A DNA stretch of 64,000 nt from Alcaligenaceae bacterium (GCA_013416455.1 JACCES010000001.1:496001-560000); one strand, 5' to 3'; counted from the stretch's first letter, positions 47,625 to 58,037 are shown. A program made the numbers and translations. The notes: generated by a model not told the origin, from the sequence alone.

Positions 47625-48104
47625 ATGGATACATATATGACCCGTGAAAAAACCGATTTCTGGGTAGGACTCTTTGTCTTGCTGGGAGCCATTGCCCTGG
47701 TTTTCCTCGCCTTGCGCGCCGGCAACATGAGCTCGTTCTCCTTTGCGTCCACCTACCAGGTGCAGGCGCACTTCGACAACCTGGGCGGCCTCAAGGTCAG
47801 GGCGCCGGTCAAGAGCAGCGGCGTGGTGGTCGGCCGGGTGTCCGGCATCGCGTTCGACAATGAACGCTTCCAGGCCGTCGTGACCCTCGATCTGGAAGCC
47901 AGATACCAGTTCCCGACCGACTCGTCCATTTCCATTCTCACCTCGGGCCTGCTGGGCGAACAATACATCGGCATCACGCCCGGCGGTGAGGATAAAATGC
48001 TCGCGCAAGGAAACACCGTCCAATACACCCAAAGCGCCGTCGTGCTCGAAGAACTGATCAGCAAATTCCTCTACAGCTCGGCCGGCAGCCAGGATCAAAA
48101 ATGA
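47625..48104 (+). CDS. mlaD: MCE-domain lipid-binding subunit MlaD
   Basis: A 159-residue protein: one N-terminal anchor (about 13-32) and one MCE domain (VQAHFDNLGGLKVRAPVKSSGVVVGRV and SILTSGLLGEQYIGI). It forms the periplasmic ring on MlaE. The ATG four codons downstream (47637, MTREKTDFWVG) is an equally likely start. The stop overlaps mlaA. Confidence 0.94.
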   Translation: MDTYMTREKTDFWVGLFVLLGAIALVFLALRAGNMSSFSFASTYQVQAHFDNLGGLKVRAPVKSSGVVVGRVSGIAFDNERFQAVVTLDLEARYQFPTDSSISILTSGLLGEQYIGITPGGEDKMLAQGNTVQYTQSAVVLEELISKFLYSSAGSQDQK

Positions 48105-48907
48105 ACAACAAAGTCCGTCCCCCCAATCGTCGCCGTATCAGGCTGGCCGCCGTGGCCGCCACCGCCATTCTGGCCAGCGGCTGCGCATCCGTGCAGCAGA
48201 CCAGCCCGCGCGACCCCTGGGAAAGCTACAACCGCGGCATGTTCGCCTTCAACGACGCCGTGGACGGCGCGTTGCTGAAGCCCATCGCATACGCCTACCG
48301 CGACCTGACCCCGAAACCGGTGCGTTCCTGTGTCAGCAATATATTCGGCAACCTGGAAGACGTCTGGTCCGCGTTCAACAGCTTCCTGCAGGCGCGCGGG
48401 CATGATTTCTTCAATACCCTGGGCCGGGTACTGTTCAATTCCACCATGGGCCTTGGCGGCTGCATAGACGTCGCCTCCATGAACGGCGCCTACAAGATCA
48501 GGAACGACCTGGGCACCACTCTGGGCGTCTGGGGCCTGGGCACGGGGCCTTACGTGGTGCTGCCTTTCTGGGGCGCAAGCTCCTTGCGCGATGGCACGGC
48601 CATGCTGGGCGGCCTGGCCGCGGACATATCCGTACTTACGCCGGTGTTCGAAATCGACAACGTGCCGGTGCGCAACTCGATCCTGGGGCTGTACGCCGTC
48701 GAAGCGCGCGAAAGCCTGCTCGATGCGGACGAGATCGTCAACCGCACCGCGCTCGACCGCTACAGCTTCATCCGCGACGCCTACCTGCAGCAGCGCGATG
48801 CCATGGTCAATCAGCGCAGGTCGGAAGGCGGCGTGCTGCCCGACTATTCGGATGACGACCTGCCCGACTATTCCGACGACGAAGCCGCCAATGCGGCAAC
48901 CCGCTGA
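48101..48907 (+). CDS. mlaA: Outer-membrane lipoprotein MlaA (VacJ)
   Basis: A 268-residue lipoprotein with lipobox LASGC (Cys28). The VacJ domain begins DPWESYNRGMFAFNDAVDGALLKP and continues through LGRVLFNSTMGLGGCIDVAS. It extracts misplaced phospholipids from the outer leaflet and hands them to MlaC. A short repeated acidic tail (LPDYSDDDLPDYSDDE) is unusual. Start overlaps mlaD. Confidence 0.95.
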   Translation: MNNKVRPPNRRRIRLAAVAATAILASGCASVQQTSPRDPWESYNRGMFAFNDAVDGALLKPIAYAYRDLTPKPVRSCVSNIFGNLEDVWSAFNSFLQARGHDFFNTLGRVLFNSTMGLGGCIDVASMNGAYKIRNDLGTTLGVWGLGTGPYVVLPFWGASSLRDGTAMLGGLAADISVLTPVFEIDNVPVRNSILGLYAVEARESLLDADEIVNRTALDRYSFIRDAYLQQRDAMVNQRRSEGGVLPDYSDDDLPDYSDDEAANAATR

Positions 48908-48960
48908 GCCAGGCACGAAAGCTGCCGCCTCGGAAACCCCGGACAGACAAAAGGATACCC

Positions 48961-49623
48961 ATGCTCGATCGCCATACCTACTCTTTCCTTTCCTCTCGAC
49001 CCAGCCGATGGGCCGCCGGCATCCTGCTGGTGGCCGCAACGCTTCTGGCATCGCTCGCCGCCCACGCCCAGGCCCGGGTCGACCCCAAGGCGGCGCCCAA
49101 TGAATTCGTCCAGGCCGTGGCGGACAACGCGCTGCAGGCGGTGAAACGCGACGAAGCCGTCAAGAAAGGCGACCTGAACCGCATCAACCAGCTCGTCGAT
49201 GAACTCATCCTGCCGTATGTGAATTTCGAGAAGACCACCCGGCTGGCCGCAGGCCGCCATTGGCGCGAGGCCAGCCCCCAACAGCAGCAGGCGCTGGTGG
49301 ATGCCTTCCGCGGCACCCTCATACGCACCTACAGCGGCGCCCTGGCCAACGTCGATGAGGTCTCGCGCATCAACATCCAGCCCTTCCGCGGCGATGCCAA
49401 CGCGGACGACGTCGTGGTGCGCTCGCTGGTCACCCGCAGCAACGGTCCGGCCGTGGGCGTGGACTACCGCCTGGAAAAGACCCCCGAAGGCTGGAAGGTG
49501 TACGACATCAACATCGAGAACATCTGGCTCATCCAGAACTACCGCAACCAGTTCGCCCAGCGGATCCAGCAAGGCGGCTTCGACGGCCTGATCACGGCGC
49601 TGAACCAGAACAACCTGAAATAG
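48961..49623 (+). CDS. mlaC: Periplasmic phospholipid-binding protein MlaC
   Basis: A 220-residue secreted protein; hydrophobic signal to about residue 37 (AAHAQA). MlaC/Ttg2D features are LPYVNFEKTTRLAAGRHWREA, VVVRSLVTRSNGPAVGVDYRL and VYDINIENIWLIQNYRNQF. It carries lipid between MlaA and MlaFED. The usual STAS-domain gene mlaB does not follow. Confidence 0.94.
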   Translation: MLDRHTYSFLSSRPSRWAAGILLVAATLLASLAAHAQARVDPKAAPNEFVQAVADNALQAVKRDEAVKKGDLNRINQLVDELILPYVNFEKTTRLAAGRHWREASPQQQQALVDAFRGTLIRTYSGALANVDEVSRINIQPFRGDANADDVVVRSLVTRSNGPAVGVDYRLEKTPEGWKVYDINIENIWLIQNYRNQFAQRIQQGGFDGLITALNQNNLK

Positions 49624-49689
49624 TTCCCCGGACAAGAGCGCGCGGGGCGGGCCACGCGGCGGGCGGCGAAGGCAGGGTCCGCCCCCGCT

Positions 49690-49695
49690 TATAAT
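49690..49695 (+). promoter_or_regulatory. Candidate -10 box TATAAT before the inverted-repeat element
   Basis: A perfect TATAAT lies 17 nt before the left inverted repeat. The matching -35 is poor. If used, transcripts of the ABC exporter would carry the whole 168-nt element as a leader. Confidence 0.35.
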
Positions 49696-49712
49696 AGATG
49701 GTTTGCTTCATA

Positions 49713-49880
49713 CTAGGAGCCTGTCGGACTTGGAAATCGCCGGCTGCAAATCGACCGCGGCGGCCCATTTTTCACCGTCTTTTTGCCCCATAGCTCGGCT
49801 ATGAGGCTGCAAATCCGACGATAACCGGGCCGCCGGGGCCGATTTTCGCTTTCGACGCTCCAAGTCCGACAGGCTCCTAG
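49713..49880. mobile_element. MITE-like element, 168 bp with 22-bp perfect terminal inverted repeats
   Basis: CTAGGAGCCTGTCGGACTTG and two further bases (49713-49734) is repeated exactly inverted at 49859-49880. Inside is a smaller hairpin CATAGC-TCG-GCTATG and a looser inner pairing of GC-rich arms. The 7-bp GCTTCAT stands at 49705-49711 and again at 49881-49887, consistent with target duplication with one extra base on the left. No coding capacity. It ends 5 nt before the ABC exporter ATG. Confidence 0.8.
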
Positions 49881-49885
49881 GCTTC

Positions 49886-50683
49886 ATGGCCGACATGTCC
49901 GCTCTCAAGCTAGAAAATATTTCCAAGATTTACTCGCCCCGTCCCCGCCGGCTTTCCGAAGTCATGGCCGGACGCCCCCGCAAGCAAGGATTCCAGGCGC
50001 TCGACAATGTCGACCTGACGGTCGAGCACGGGGAATTCTTCGGGCTGCTGGGCCCCAACGGCGCCGGCAAGACCACACTCATCTCCATATTGGCCGGCCT
50101 GGCCCGCGCCACGCAGGGCCGCGCGCTGGTCTGCGGCCACGACGTCGTGACGCAGTTCCGCTCGGCCCGCCAGGCCCTGGGCGTGGTCCCGCAGGAAATC
50201 GTCTACGATCCCTTCTTCACGGTGCGCGAGACGCTGCGCCTGCAGTCGGGCTACTTCGGGCTGCGCGACAATGACGACTGGATCGACGAAGTGCTGACCA
50301 ACCTGGGCCTGATAGACAAGGCCGAGAGCAATATGCGCGCCCTTTCCGGGGGGATGAAGCGGCGCGTGCTGGTGGCCCAGGCCCTGGTGCACAAGCCGCC
50401 GGTCATCATCCTGGACGAACCCACGGCGGGCGTGGACGTCGACCTCCGCCGCACGCTGTGGGAATTCATTTCCCGCCTCAACGGGGCCGGGCACACCATT
50501 CTGCTCACTACCCACTATCTCGAAGAGGCCGAAGCGCTTTGCGGCCGCATCGCCATGCTCAAGCAAGGCCGCATCATTGCGCTGGACACCACCCAGGCAC
50601 TGCTGGCCCAGGTGGGCGGCAGCGACCTCGAAGACGCCTTCGTGCGCTTCATGCACGGCGAAGCCCCGGGGGTGCCGGCATGA
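49886..50683 (+). CDS. ABC-2 type exporter ATPase (YadG-like)
   Basis: A 265-residue ATPase: Walker A GPNGAGKTT at 56-64, signature LSGGMKRR, Walker B VIILDEPTAGVD, H-loop LLTTHYLEEAE. The ATG at 49886 lies in the second copy of the GCTTCAT duplication next to the inverted-repeat element and has little ribosome site; ATG at 49895 is an alternative. The partner permease overlaps its stop. Substrate unknown. Confidence 0.93.
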   Translation: MADMSALKLENISKIYSPRPRRLSEVMAGRPRKQGFQALDNVDLTVEHGEFFGLLGPNGAGKTTLISILAGLARATQGRALVCGHDVVTQFRSARQALGVVPQEIVYDPFFTVRETLRLQSGYFGLRDNDDWIDEVLTNLGLIDKAESNMRALSGGMKRRVLVAQALVHKPPVIILDEPTAGVDVDLRRTLWEFISRLNGAGHTILLTTHYLEEAEALCGRIAMLKQGRIIALDTTQALLAQVGGSDLEDAFVRFMHGEAPGVPA

Positions 50684-51474
50684 GCAGTTCCTTCCTCCGC
50701 CCGCAACGCCGGGACATGGGCTCCGGCTTCCCCACGCTGCTGCGCAAGGAACTGCAGCGTTTCTGGAAGGTGGGGTTCCAGACGATCGCCGCGCCGGTGC
50801 TGACGGCCCTGCTCTATCTGCTGATCTTCGCGCACGTGCTCGAAGGCCGCGTGCAGGTGTACGAAAGCGTGCCCTACACCTCCTTCCTGATCCCCGGGCT
50901 CATGATGATGAGCATGCTGCAGAATGCCTTCGCCAATCCGTCGTCCTCGCTCATACAGAGCCGCATCACGGGCAACCTGGTGTTCATTCTGCTGCCGCCG
51001 CTGTCCCACCTCGAAATCTACGGCGCCTATCTCCTGGCCTCGGTGGCCCGCGGCCTGTGCTGCGGCATCGGCATCTGGCTGGTGGCCCTGCTCTTCATCG
51101 ACCTGCCCGTGCACAATGCGGGCTGGCTGGCGGTCTTCGCGGTTCTGTCCTGTGGGATCATGGGCAACCTGGGCATCGTTGCCGGCCTGTGGTCCGAAAA
51201 ATTCGACCAGCTCGCGGCCTTCCAGAATTTCCTCATCATGCCCGCCACCTTCCTGTCGGGCGTCTTCTATTCCATACACAGCCTGCCGCCCTTCTGGCAG
51301 GCCGTCTCGCACTGGAATCCCGTCTTCTACATGATCGATGGCTTCCGCCACGGTTTCTTCGATGCTTCCGACGTGTCGCCATGGCACAGCCTGGCCGTGG
51401 TGTCCCTCGTATTCATCGGCCTGTCCCTCTACACCCTGAGCCTGCTGGCAAGGGGTTACAAACTCCGGAGCTGA
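50680..51474 (+). CDS. ABC-2 type exporter permease (YadH-like)
   Basis: A 264-residue inner-membrane protein with six hydrophobic segments and the ABC-2 motif LPPFWQAVSHWNPVFYMIDGFRHGF near the C-terminus. The start overlaps the ATPase stop (GCATGAGC). Forms an exporter with the ATPase; YadGH-type function is not well defined. Confidence 0.93.
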   Translation: MSSSFLRPQRRDMGSGFPTLLRKELQRFWKVGFQTIAAPVLTALLYLLIFAHVLEGRVQVYESVPYTSFLIPGLMMMSMLQNAFANPSSSLIQSRITGNLVFILLPPLSHLEIYGAYLLASVARGLCCGIGIWLVALLFIDLPVHNAGWLAVFAVLSCGIMGNLGIVAGLWSEKFDQLAAFQNFLIMPATFLSGVFYSIHSLPPFWQAVSHWNPVFYMIDGFRHGFFDASDVSPWHSLAVVSLVFIGLSLYTLSLLARGYKLRS

Positions 51475-51477
51475 ACC

Positions 51478-51726
51478 ATGCTGCCCACTCCCGACACCGT
51501 ACGCCAGTACATTGCCGACAACCTCGATTGCGAGGTCCTCCACGTCGTCGGCGACGGATCGCACTTCGAGGCGCTGATCGTGAGCCCCGCCTTCGAAGGC
51601 AAGCGCATGATCGCCCGCCACCAGCTCGTCTATGCCGCCCTGGGCGAACGCATGAAGGCCGAGATCCACGCTCTGTCGATGCGCACTCTCACGCCGGCCG
51701 AATTCCAGGCGGAATCCAATGGATAA
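51478..51726 (+). CDS. BolA/IbaG family protein
   Basis: An 82-residue BolA-fold protein with the conserved [34 protein letters not shown] segment in which the His and following residues contribute to Fe-S binding with monothiol glutaredoxins. CGGAG precedes the ATG. Its 3' end overlaps murA by 8 nt; the same pairing (IbaG-MurA) is common in proteobacteria. Confidence 0.93.
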   Translation: MLPTPDTVRQYIADNLDCEVLHVVGDGSHFEALIVSPAFEGKRMIARHQLVYAALGERMKAEIHALSMRTLTPAEFQAESNG

Positions 51727-52984
51727 GCTGCTCATCCGGGGCGGCCGGCGGCTCAAGGGCGAAATCGCCATTTCGGGCGCCAAGAACGCCGCCCTGCCCA
51801 TCCTGTGCGCCAGCCTGCTCACGCCGGATACGCTGGTGCTGGAAAACGTGCCGGAACTGCGCGACATCGGCACCACGCTGTGCCTGCTCGAACGCCTGGG
51901 CGTGAAATACCGCAACGGCGGCGGGCACCGCGTCGAACTGGACGCCTCGCAGGTCGACAGCATCGAAGCGCCCTACGACCTGGTCAAGACCATGCGCGCC
52001 TCCATCCTGGTGCTCGGCCCCCTGCTGGCGCGCTTCGGCGAAGCCCGCGTGAGCCTGCCCGGCGGCTGCGCGATCGGCCAGCGGCCCGTGGACCAGCACA
52101 TCAAGGGGCTGGCCGCCATGGGCGCCGAGATCCGCATCGAGCACGGCTATGTGGTCGCCCGGGCCCGGCGCCTCAAGGGCACCACCATGCGCACCGACAT
52201 GGTGACGGTGACCGGCACAGAAAACCTGATGATGGCCGCCGTCCTGGCCGAAGGCCGCAGCGTCCTGGAAAACGCGGCGCGCGAGCCCGAAGTGGTGGAC
52301 CTGGCCGAACTGCTGATCAAGATGGGCGCCCACATCGAGGGCCACGGCACCGACCGCATCATCATCGACGGCGTGGAGCGCCTGCACGGCGCCACCCACC
52401 ACATCGCGCCCGACCGCATCGAAGCCGGCACTTTCCTGTGCGCCGTGGGCGCGGCGGGCGGCGACATCGTCCTGCGCCATACCGCCGCCCATGCCATGGG
52501 CGCCATCCTCGACAAACTGCGCGAAGCCGGCGTCGAAATCGAGGAAGGCGGCGACTGGATACGCGCACGGATGCGGCGGCGCCCCAGGGCCACCAGCTTC
52601 CGCACGCTCGAATACCCCGGCTTCCCCACCGACATGCAGGCGCAGCTCATGGCGCTCGACACCCTGGCCGAGGGCACGTCCGTCATCGTCGAGAACATCT
52701 TCGAGAACCGCTACATGCATGCGCCCGAACTCTCGCGCATGGGTGCGCAGATCGAAGTCGAAGGCGACACGGCGGTGGTCACCGGCGTCGCTTCGCTTTC
52801 GGGCGCCACCGTCATGGCCACCGACCTGCGCGCTTCCGCCAGTCTCGTGATCGCCGGGCTGGCGGCCCAGGGGGAAACCATCGTGGACCGCATCTACCAT
52901 CTCGACCGCGGCTACGAACGCATGGAAGAAAAACTGTGCGCCCTTGGCGCCGACATCCAACGCCTATCCGGAAACGCCCCATGA
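51719..52984 (+). CDS. murA: UDP-N-acetylglucosamine 1-carboxyvinyltransferase
   Basis: A 421-residue enzyme of the first committed peptidoglycan step; transfers enolpyruvate from PEP. The catalytic, fosfomycin-reactive Cys117 lies in [15 protein letters not shown]-terminal [10 protein letters not shown] and C-terminal [15 protein letters not shown] are family hallmarks. Start overlaps the BolA-like gene and the stop overlaps hisG. Confidence 0.97.
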   Translation: MDKLLIRGGRRLKGEIAISGAKNAALPILCASLLTPDTLVLENVPELRDIGTTLCLLERLGVKYRNGGGHRVELDASQVDSIEAPYDLVKTMRASILVLGPLLARFGEARVSLPGGCAIGQRPVDQHIKGLAAMGAEIRIEHGYVVARARRLKGTTMRTDMVTVTGTENLMMAAVLAEGRSVLENAAREPEVVDLAELLIKMGAHIEGHGTDRIIIDGVERLHGATHHIAPDRIEAGTFLCAVGAAGGDIVLRHTAAHAMGAILDKLREAGVEIEEGGDWIRARMRRRPRATSFRTLEYPGFPTDMQAQLMALDTLAEGTSVIVENIFENRYMHAPELSRMGAQIEVEGDTAVVTGVASLSGATVMATDLRASASLVIAGLAAQGETIVDRIYHLDRGYERMEEKLCALGADIQRLSGNAP

Positions 52985-53652
52985 GCTCCATCAGCCTCGC
53001 TTCCCCCCTCACGCTCGCTCTGTCCAAAGGGCGCATCTTCGAGGAAACCGTACCCCTGCTGGAAGCCGCCGGTGTCGAAGTGAAGGACGACCCCGAGCGC
53101 TCCCGCAAGCTGATCCTGGATACCACCCGCCCCGATCTGCGCATCATCATTGTGCGGGCCACCGACGTGCCCACCTATGTGCAATACGGCGCCGCGGATT
53201 TCGGCATCGCCGGGCGCGACGTGCTCTACGAGCACACGGCTTCGCACCCGGGCGGCCTGTACCAGCCCATCGACCTGAACATCGCCCGCTGCAGGCTGTG
53301 CGTGGCGGTGCGCGAAGGCTTCGACTACCAGGCGGCGGTCCACCAGGGCTCCCGCCTGCGCGTCGCCACGAAATACCTGCGCGCGGCGCGGGAACACTTC
53401 GCGGAAAAAGGGGTCCACGTCGATCTCATCAAGCTCTATGGCTCGATGGAACTGGCGCCGCTGGTGGGGCTGGCCGACGCCATCGTCGATCTGGTTTCCA
53501 CGGGCAACACGCTCAAGGCCAACCATCTGGTCGCCGTCGAGGACGTCGCGCAGATTTCATCGCGCCTGATCGTCAACCGCGCCGCGCTCAAGACGCGCGG
53601 GCCCGCGCTGCGCCCCCTGATCGACGCATTCGCCCAGGCTTCGGGCGCGTAG
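52981..53652 (+). CDS. hisG: ATP phosphoribosyltransferase, short form
   Basis: A 223-residue catalytic subunit of the first histidine step. [39 protein letters not shown] and [14 protein letters not shown] are typical. The short form lacks the regulatory domain and requires HisZ, which is not in this window. Start overlaps murA (ATGA). Confidence 0.96.
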   Translation: MSSISLASPLTLALSKGRIFEETVPLLEAAGVEVKDDPERSRKLILDTTRPDLRIIIVRATDVPTYVQYGAADFGIAGRDVLYEHTASHPGGLYQPIDLNIARCRLCVAVREGFDYQAAVHQGSRLRVATKYLRAAREHFAEKGVHVDLIKLYGSMELAPLVGLADAIVDLVSTGNTLKANHLVAVEDVAQISSRLIVNRAALKTRGPALRPLIDAFAQASGA

Positions 53653-53709
53653 CGGGCGCTTGTGGCAATGGCGGGGCGCAATACCGGATACACTGTAAGA
53701 TGTAAAGTT

Positions 53710-53724
53710 GCGTACCTGGTACGC
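53710..53724. promoter_or_regulatory. Palindrome GCGTAC-CTG-GTACGC upstream of hisD
   Basis: A perfect 6-bp inverted repeat with a 3-nt centre in the 96-bp gap between hisG and hisD, the only sizeable gap in the first half of the his cluster. Might be an operator or pause hairpin. Confidence 0.4.
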
Positions 53725-53748
53725 CTCGCGACGACATAAAGTACCCCC

Positions 53749-55065
53749 ATGCCTTCCATCAATCGCCTCGATACCGCCGATCCCGGCTTCAAGCCCGATC
53801 TCCGCCGCCTGCTCGCCTATGACGCCTCGCTGGACGAATCCATAGAACGCGCGACCGCCGAAATCCTCGACCGCGTCCGCCGGGAAGGCGACAGCGCCCT
53901 GCTCGACTACACGCGCCGTTTCGACCGGGTTCAGGCCGATTCGGTCGCCGCACTGGAAATCGAACGCAAGAAATGGCTGGCCGCGCTCGACACCTTGCCG
54001 AAAGAACAGCGCGTCGCGCTCGAAGCCGCCGCCGAACGCATCCGCCGCTACCACGAACACCAGGTCGCGCAAAGCTGGTCCTACACCGAGGACGACGGCA
54101 CCGTCCTGGGCCAGAAGATCACCCCCCTGGACCGCGTCGGGCTGTATGTGCCCGGGGGCAAGGCCGCCTACCCATCGTCGGTGCTCATGAATGCCGTTCC
54201 GGCCAAGGTCGCCGGCGTACCCGAAGTCATCATGGTCACCCCCACGCCCGACGGCGTGCGCAATCCCACCGTGCTGGCCGCGGCGGCCATCGGCGGCGTG
54301 GACCGCGTCTGGGGCATAGGCGGCGCCCAGGCCGTGGGCGCCCTGGCCTACGGTACCCGTTCCATCTCGCCGGTGGACAAGATCGTCGGCCCCGGCAATG
54401 CCTACGTGGCCGCGGCCAAGCGCCGCGTCTTCGGCACGGTGGGCATCGACATGATCGCCGGCCCCAGCGAAATCCTGGTGATCTGCGACGGCAGCACCCC
54501 GGCCGACTGGGTGGCCATGGATCTTTTCTCGCAGGCCGAACACGATGAAATGGCGCAGGCCATCCTGCTCTGCCCCGACGCCGCCTATCTAGAGGCCGTG
54601 CAGCAGTCCATCGACCGCATGCTGCCCACCATGGCGCGTTCCGGCATCCTGCGCGCCAGCCTGTCGAACCGCGGCGCCCTCATCAAGGTGCGCAGCCTCG
54701 AAGAGGCCTGTGAGATCGCCAACGAGATCGCCCCCGAACACCTCGAAATATCCACCGCCGACCCCGAACGCTGGGCCGGGCTCATCCGCCACGCCGGCGC
54801 CATCTTCCTGGGCTCGTATACGTCCGAATCGCTCGGCGACTACTGCGCCGGGCCGAATCATGTACTGCCCACGGCCCGCACGGCCCGATTCTCATCGCCC
54901 CTGGGCGTATACGATTTTCAGAAGCGCTCCAGCCTGATACAGGTGTCGCGGGCCGGCGCTCAGACACTCGGCCGCATCGCCTCCGCCCTCGCCCGCAGCG
55001 AAGGCCTGCAGGCGCACGCCGCCAGCGCCGAGTACCGTCTTGAATCCACCGACACCCAAGCCTGA
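53749..55065 (+). CDS. hisD: Histidinol dehydrogenase
   Basis: A 438-residue zinc enzyme oxidising histidinol to histidine. [52 protein letters not shown], the Zn-ligand region [12 protein letters not shown] and the catalytic Glu/His in IAPEHLEI are all present. hisB starts 1 nt after its stop, so hisC, which usually stands here, is missing. Confidence 0.97.
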   Translation: MPSINRLDTADPGFKPDLRRLLAYDASLDESIERATAEILDRVRREGDSALLDYTRRFDRVQADSVAALEIERKKWLAALDTLPKEQRVALEAAAERIRRYHEHQVAQSWSYTEDDGTVLGQKITPLDRVGLYVPGGKAAYPSSVLMNAVPAKVAGVPEVIMVTPTPDGVRNPTVLAAAAIGGVDRVWGIGGAQAVGALAYGTRSISPVDKIVGPGNAYVAAAKRRVFGTVGIDMIAGPSEILVICDGSTPADWVAMDLFSQAEHDEMAQAILLCPDAAYLEAVQQSIDRMLPTMARSGILRASLSNRGALIKVRSLEEACEIANEIAPEHLEISTADPERWAGLIRHAGAIFLGSYTSESLGDYCAGPNHVLPTARTARFSSPLGVYDFQKRSSLIQVSRAGAQTLGRIASALARSEGLQAHAASAEYRLESTDTQA

Positions 55066-55066
55066 C

Positions 55067-55654
55067 ATGCGTACTGCCGACATTACCCGCAACACCCAAG
55101 AAACCCGCGTCCGCGTGGCCATCAATCTCGACGGCACGGGCCGCCAGAGCATCAACACCGGCGTGCCTTTCCTCGACCACATGCTGGACCAGATCGCCCG
55201 CCATGGGCTGATCGACCTCGACATCCATTGCGACGGCGACGTCCACATCGACGACCACCACTCAGTGGAAGACGTGGGCATCACGCTGGGCCAGGCCTTC
55301 GCGGCCGCCGTGGGCAACAAGGCGGGCATGCGCCGCTACGGCCACGCCTATGTGCCCCTCGACGAGGCCCTGTCCCGCGTGGTCATCGATTTCTCGGGCC
55401 GGCCCGGCCTCTTCTACGACGTGCCGTACACGCGTTCCCACATCGGCCGCTTCGACGTCGACCTGGCCCGCGAATTCTTCCAGGGCTTCGTGAACCATGC
55501 CCAGGCCACGCTGCACATCGACAACCTCAAAGGCGAAAACGCACACCACCAGTGCGAAACCGTCTTCAAGGCTTTCGGACGCGCCCTGCGCATGGCGATC
55601 GAGCTGGACCCTCGCAGCGAAGGCGTCATCCCTTCGACCAAGGGCGTACTCTAA
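55067..55654 (+). CDS. hisB: Imidazoleglycerol-phosphate dehydratase
   Basis: A 195-residue monofunctional dehydratase with the metal-binding histidine clusters [27 protein letters not shown] and [21 protein letters not shown] is the natural start; the frame reaches 55040 inside hisD. Homologues fused to a phosphatase are longer; no such fusion here. Confidence 0.97.
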   Translation: MRTADITRNTQETRVRVAINLDGTGRQSINTGVPFLDHMLDQIARHGLIDLDIHCDGDVHIDDHHSVEDVGITLGQAFAAAVGNKAGMRRYGHAYVPLDEALSRVVIDFSGRPGLFYDVPYTRSHIGRFDVDLAREFFQGFVNHAQATLHIDNLKGENAHHQCETVFKAFGRALRMAIELDPRSEGVIPSTKGVL

Positions 55655-55681
55655 ACCCACTCTCTCGCGGCGGAACCCATC

Positions 55682-56383
55682 TTGAACACCATTGCCATCG
55701 TCGACTACGGGATGGGCAACTTCCACTCCGTGGCGCGCGCGCTGCGCGCCGCCGCGCCGGCTGCCGACATACGGATCTGCAATACGCCCGAACAGATCCA
55801 GCGAGCCTCGCGGGTGGTCTTTCCCGGCCAGGGCGCCATGCCCGACTGCATGCGCACGCTCGACGCCTCCGGCCTGCGTGAAGCCGTCATCCGCGCCGCC
55901 CGCGAAAAACCCCTGCTGGGCGTATGCGTAGGCGAACAGATGCTGTTTTCCCGCAGCGAGGAAGGCGACGTGCGCTGCCTGGAAGTCCTGCCGGGTTCAG
56001 TGCGGCGCTTCGCGGGCCCGCAGTATGCCGCCGCGCTGCCGCCGGCCGGGTCCTCGGCCAGCGCCGCCACGGCCGGCGCGCCCGAATCCGCGGCGCGGCC
56101 CGGCATCCGCCTGAAAGTCCCCCACATGGGCTGGAATGCCGTGGAGCAGGTGCGCGCGCACGCGCTGTGGGCGGGCATCCCGGATCACGCGCCCTTCTAT
56201 TTCGTGCACAGCTATTTTGTCGTCCCGGACAATCCGGCGCTCACAGTTGGGGTTAGTCAGTACGGCCAGCGCTTTACCTGCGCCATCGCAGCAGATAACA
56301 TTTTCGCGGTGCAGTTCCATCCCGAAAAAAGCGCCGACCATGGCATCACGCTCTATCGCAACTTTGCCGAATGGCAACCTTGA
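55682..56383 (+). CDS. hisH: Imidazole glycerol phosphate synthase, glutaminase subunit, with insertion
   Basis: A 233-residue class I glutaminase supplying ammonia to HisF. The nucleophile is Cys82 ([10 protein letters not shown]; usually LGICLGMQ), and His/Glu are in VQFHPEKS. Residues about 114-141 form an Ala/Pro/Ser-rich insertion not typical of HisH. The only plausible start is TTG at 55682 ([10 protein letters not shown]), with a weak purine stretch upstream. Confidence 0.94.
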   Translation: MNTIAIVDYGMGNFHSVARALRAAAPAADIRICNTPEQIQRASRVVFPGQGAMPDCMRTLDASGLREAVIRAAREKPLLGVCVGEQMLFSRSEEGDVRCLEVLPGSVRRFAGPQYAAALPPAGSSASAATAGAPESAARPGIRLKVPHMGWNAVEQVRAHALWAGIPDHAPFYFVHSYFVVPDNPALTVGVSQYGQRFTCAIAADNIFAVQFHPEKSADHGITLYRNFAEWQP

Positions 56384-56487
56384 GCGCCCTGGCGCCGGCC
56401 TTGTCCTTTTCCTCGACGCCACACCAGCCAATGTGACGGCAGAACCCTGAAACCCCTATATCTACGCTTCTTATCGGCTGACCCATC

Positions 56488-57228
56488 ATGCTACTGATCC
56501 CCGCCATCGACCTCAAAGACGGGCGTTGTGTGCGCCTACGCCAGGGCGACCTGGATGATGTCACGATCTTTTCCGATACTCCCGCCGTCATGGCCGAGCA
56601 ATGGCTCGACCAGGGCGCCCGCCGCCTGCATCTGGTCGACCTCAATGGCGCCGTTGCCGGCAAGCCCAAGAACGAGGCCGCGATCAAGGCGATCATCGAC
56701 ACCGTCCCGGAAGACATCCCGGTACAGATCGGCGGCGGCATCCGCGACCTCGACACCATCGAGCGCTATCTCGACAACGGCATTTCCTATGTGATCATCG
56801 GCACCGCCGCCGTAAAGGACCCCGGCTTCCTGCATGATGCCTGCAGCGCCTTTCCCGGCAAGATCATCGTGGGCCTGGACGCCCGCGACGGCAAGGTGGC
56901 CACCGACGGCTGGAGCAAGCTGACCCGTCACGACGTGCAGGATCTCGCCCGCAAGTTCGAGGACTACGGCGTCGAATCCATCATCTACACCGACATCGGG
57001 CGCGACGGCATGCTCAGCGGCGTGAACATCGAAGCCACCGTGCGGCTGGCCCGCAGCGTCAGCATCCCCATCATCGCCTCGGGCGGCGTCACCGACCTTC
57101 GCGACATCGAAGCCTTGTGCGCGGTGGAAAGCGAAGGCGTGGAAGGCGCCATCCTGGGCCGCAGCATCTACGAGGGCACGCTCGATTTCGCAGCCGCCCA
57201 GGAACGCGCAGACGAACTGACGACATGA
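56488..57228 (+). CDS. hisA: ProFAR isomerase
   Basis: A 246-residue beta/alpha-barrel that isomerises the ribosyl group of Pro[21 protein letters not shown] carries the first catalytic Asp; [12 protein letters not shown] carries the second acid/threonine; phosphate loops are GGGIRD and SGGV. A 104-bp gap without a gene separates it from hisH. The stop overlaps hisF. Confidence 0.97.
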   Translation: MLLIPAIDLKDGRCVRLRQGDLDDVTIFSDTPAVMAEQWLDQGARRLHLVDLNGAVAGKPKNEAAIKAIIDTVPEDIPVQIGGGIRDLDTIERYLDNGISYVIIGTAAVKDPGFLHDACSAFPGKIIVGLDARDGKVATDGWSKLTRHDVQDLARKFEDYGVESIIYTDIGRDGMLSGVNIEATVRLARSVSIPIIASGGVTDLRDIEALCAVESEGVEGAILGRSIYEGTLDFAAAQERADELTT

Positions 57229-58037
57229 GCAACACGAACCCGCAACCCTCCGAACAGAGCGGCCTCTGCTGCCGCATCATTCCCTGCCTGGATGTCACGG
57301 CCGGGCGCGTCGTCAAGGGCGTCAACTTCGTCGAGCTGGTCGACGCCGGCGACCCGGTCGAGATCGCTCGCCGCTACAACGAGCAGGGCGCCGACGAACT
57401 GACCTTTCTCGACATCACCGCCACCAGCGAGGATCGCGACCTGATTCTGCCCATCATCGAGGCCGTGGCCAGCGAAATCTTCATTCCGCTGACGGTCGGC
57501 GGCGGGGTGCGGCAGGTGGCCGACGTGCAGCGCCTGCTGAATGCCGGCGCGGACAAAGTGTCCATCAACAGCGCCGCCGTCAGCAACCCCGGGCTGGTCC
57601 GCGAGGCCACCGACCACCACGGCTCGCAATGCATCGTGGTGGCCATCGATGCCCGGCGCGTTTCGGCGGAAGGCGAGCCCGCCAGATGGGAGGTCCACAC
57701 CCACGGCGGCCGGCGCGCCACCGGGCTGGATGCCGTGGAATGGGCGCGCCGGATGGCCGAGTACGGCGCGGGCGAACTGCTGCTCACCAGCATGGACCGC
57801 GACGGCACCAAGTCGGGCTTCGACCTCGAACTGACCCGCGCGGTGTCGGATGCCGTGCCGGTGCCCGTCATAGCATCGGGCGGCGTGGGCAATCTTCAGC
57901 ATCTGGCCGACGGCGTGACCAAGGGCGGGGCGAGCGCCGTGCTGGCGGCCAGCATCTTTCACTATGGCGAATACACTGTGAGGCAGGCAAAGGAATTTCT
58001 GGCCGCCCAGGGTGTCAAAGTAAGAATGCCGACATGA
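57225..58037 (+). CDS. hisF: Imidazole glycerol phosphate synthase, cyclase subunit
   Basis: A 270-residue barrel paired with His[19 protein letters not shown] holds the first catalytic Asp, and [13 protein letters not shown] the second. A 15-residue N-terminal extension ([15 protein letters not shown]) precedes the usual start. ATG overlaps the hisA stop. Confidence 0.97.
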   Translation: MSNTNPQPSEQSGLCCRIIPCLDVTAGRVVKGVNFVELVDAGDPVEIARRYNEQGADELTFLDITATSEDRDLILPIIEAVASEIFIPLTVGGGVRQVADVQRLLNAGADKVSINSAAVSNPGLVREATDHHGSQCIVVAIDARRVSAEGEPARWEVHTHGGRRATGLDAVEWARRMAEYGAGELLLTSMDRDGTKSGFDLELTRAVSDAVPVPVIASGGVGNLQHLADGVTKGGASAVLAASIFHYGEYTVRQAKEFLAAQGVKVRMPT

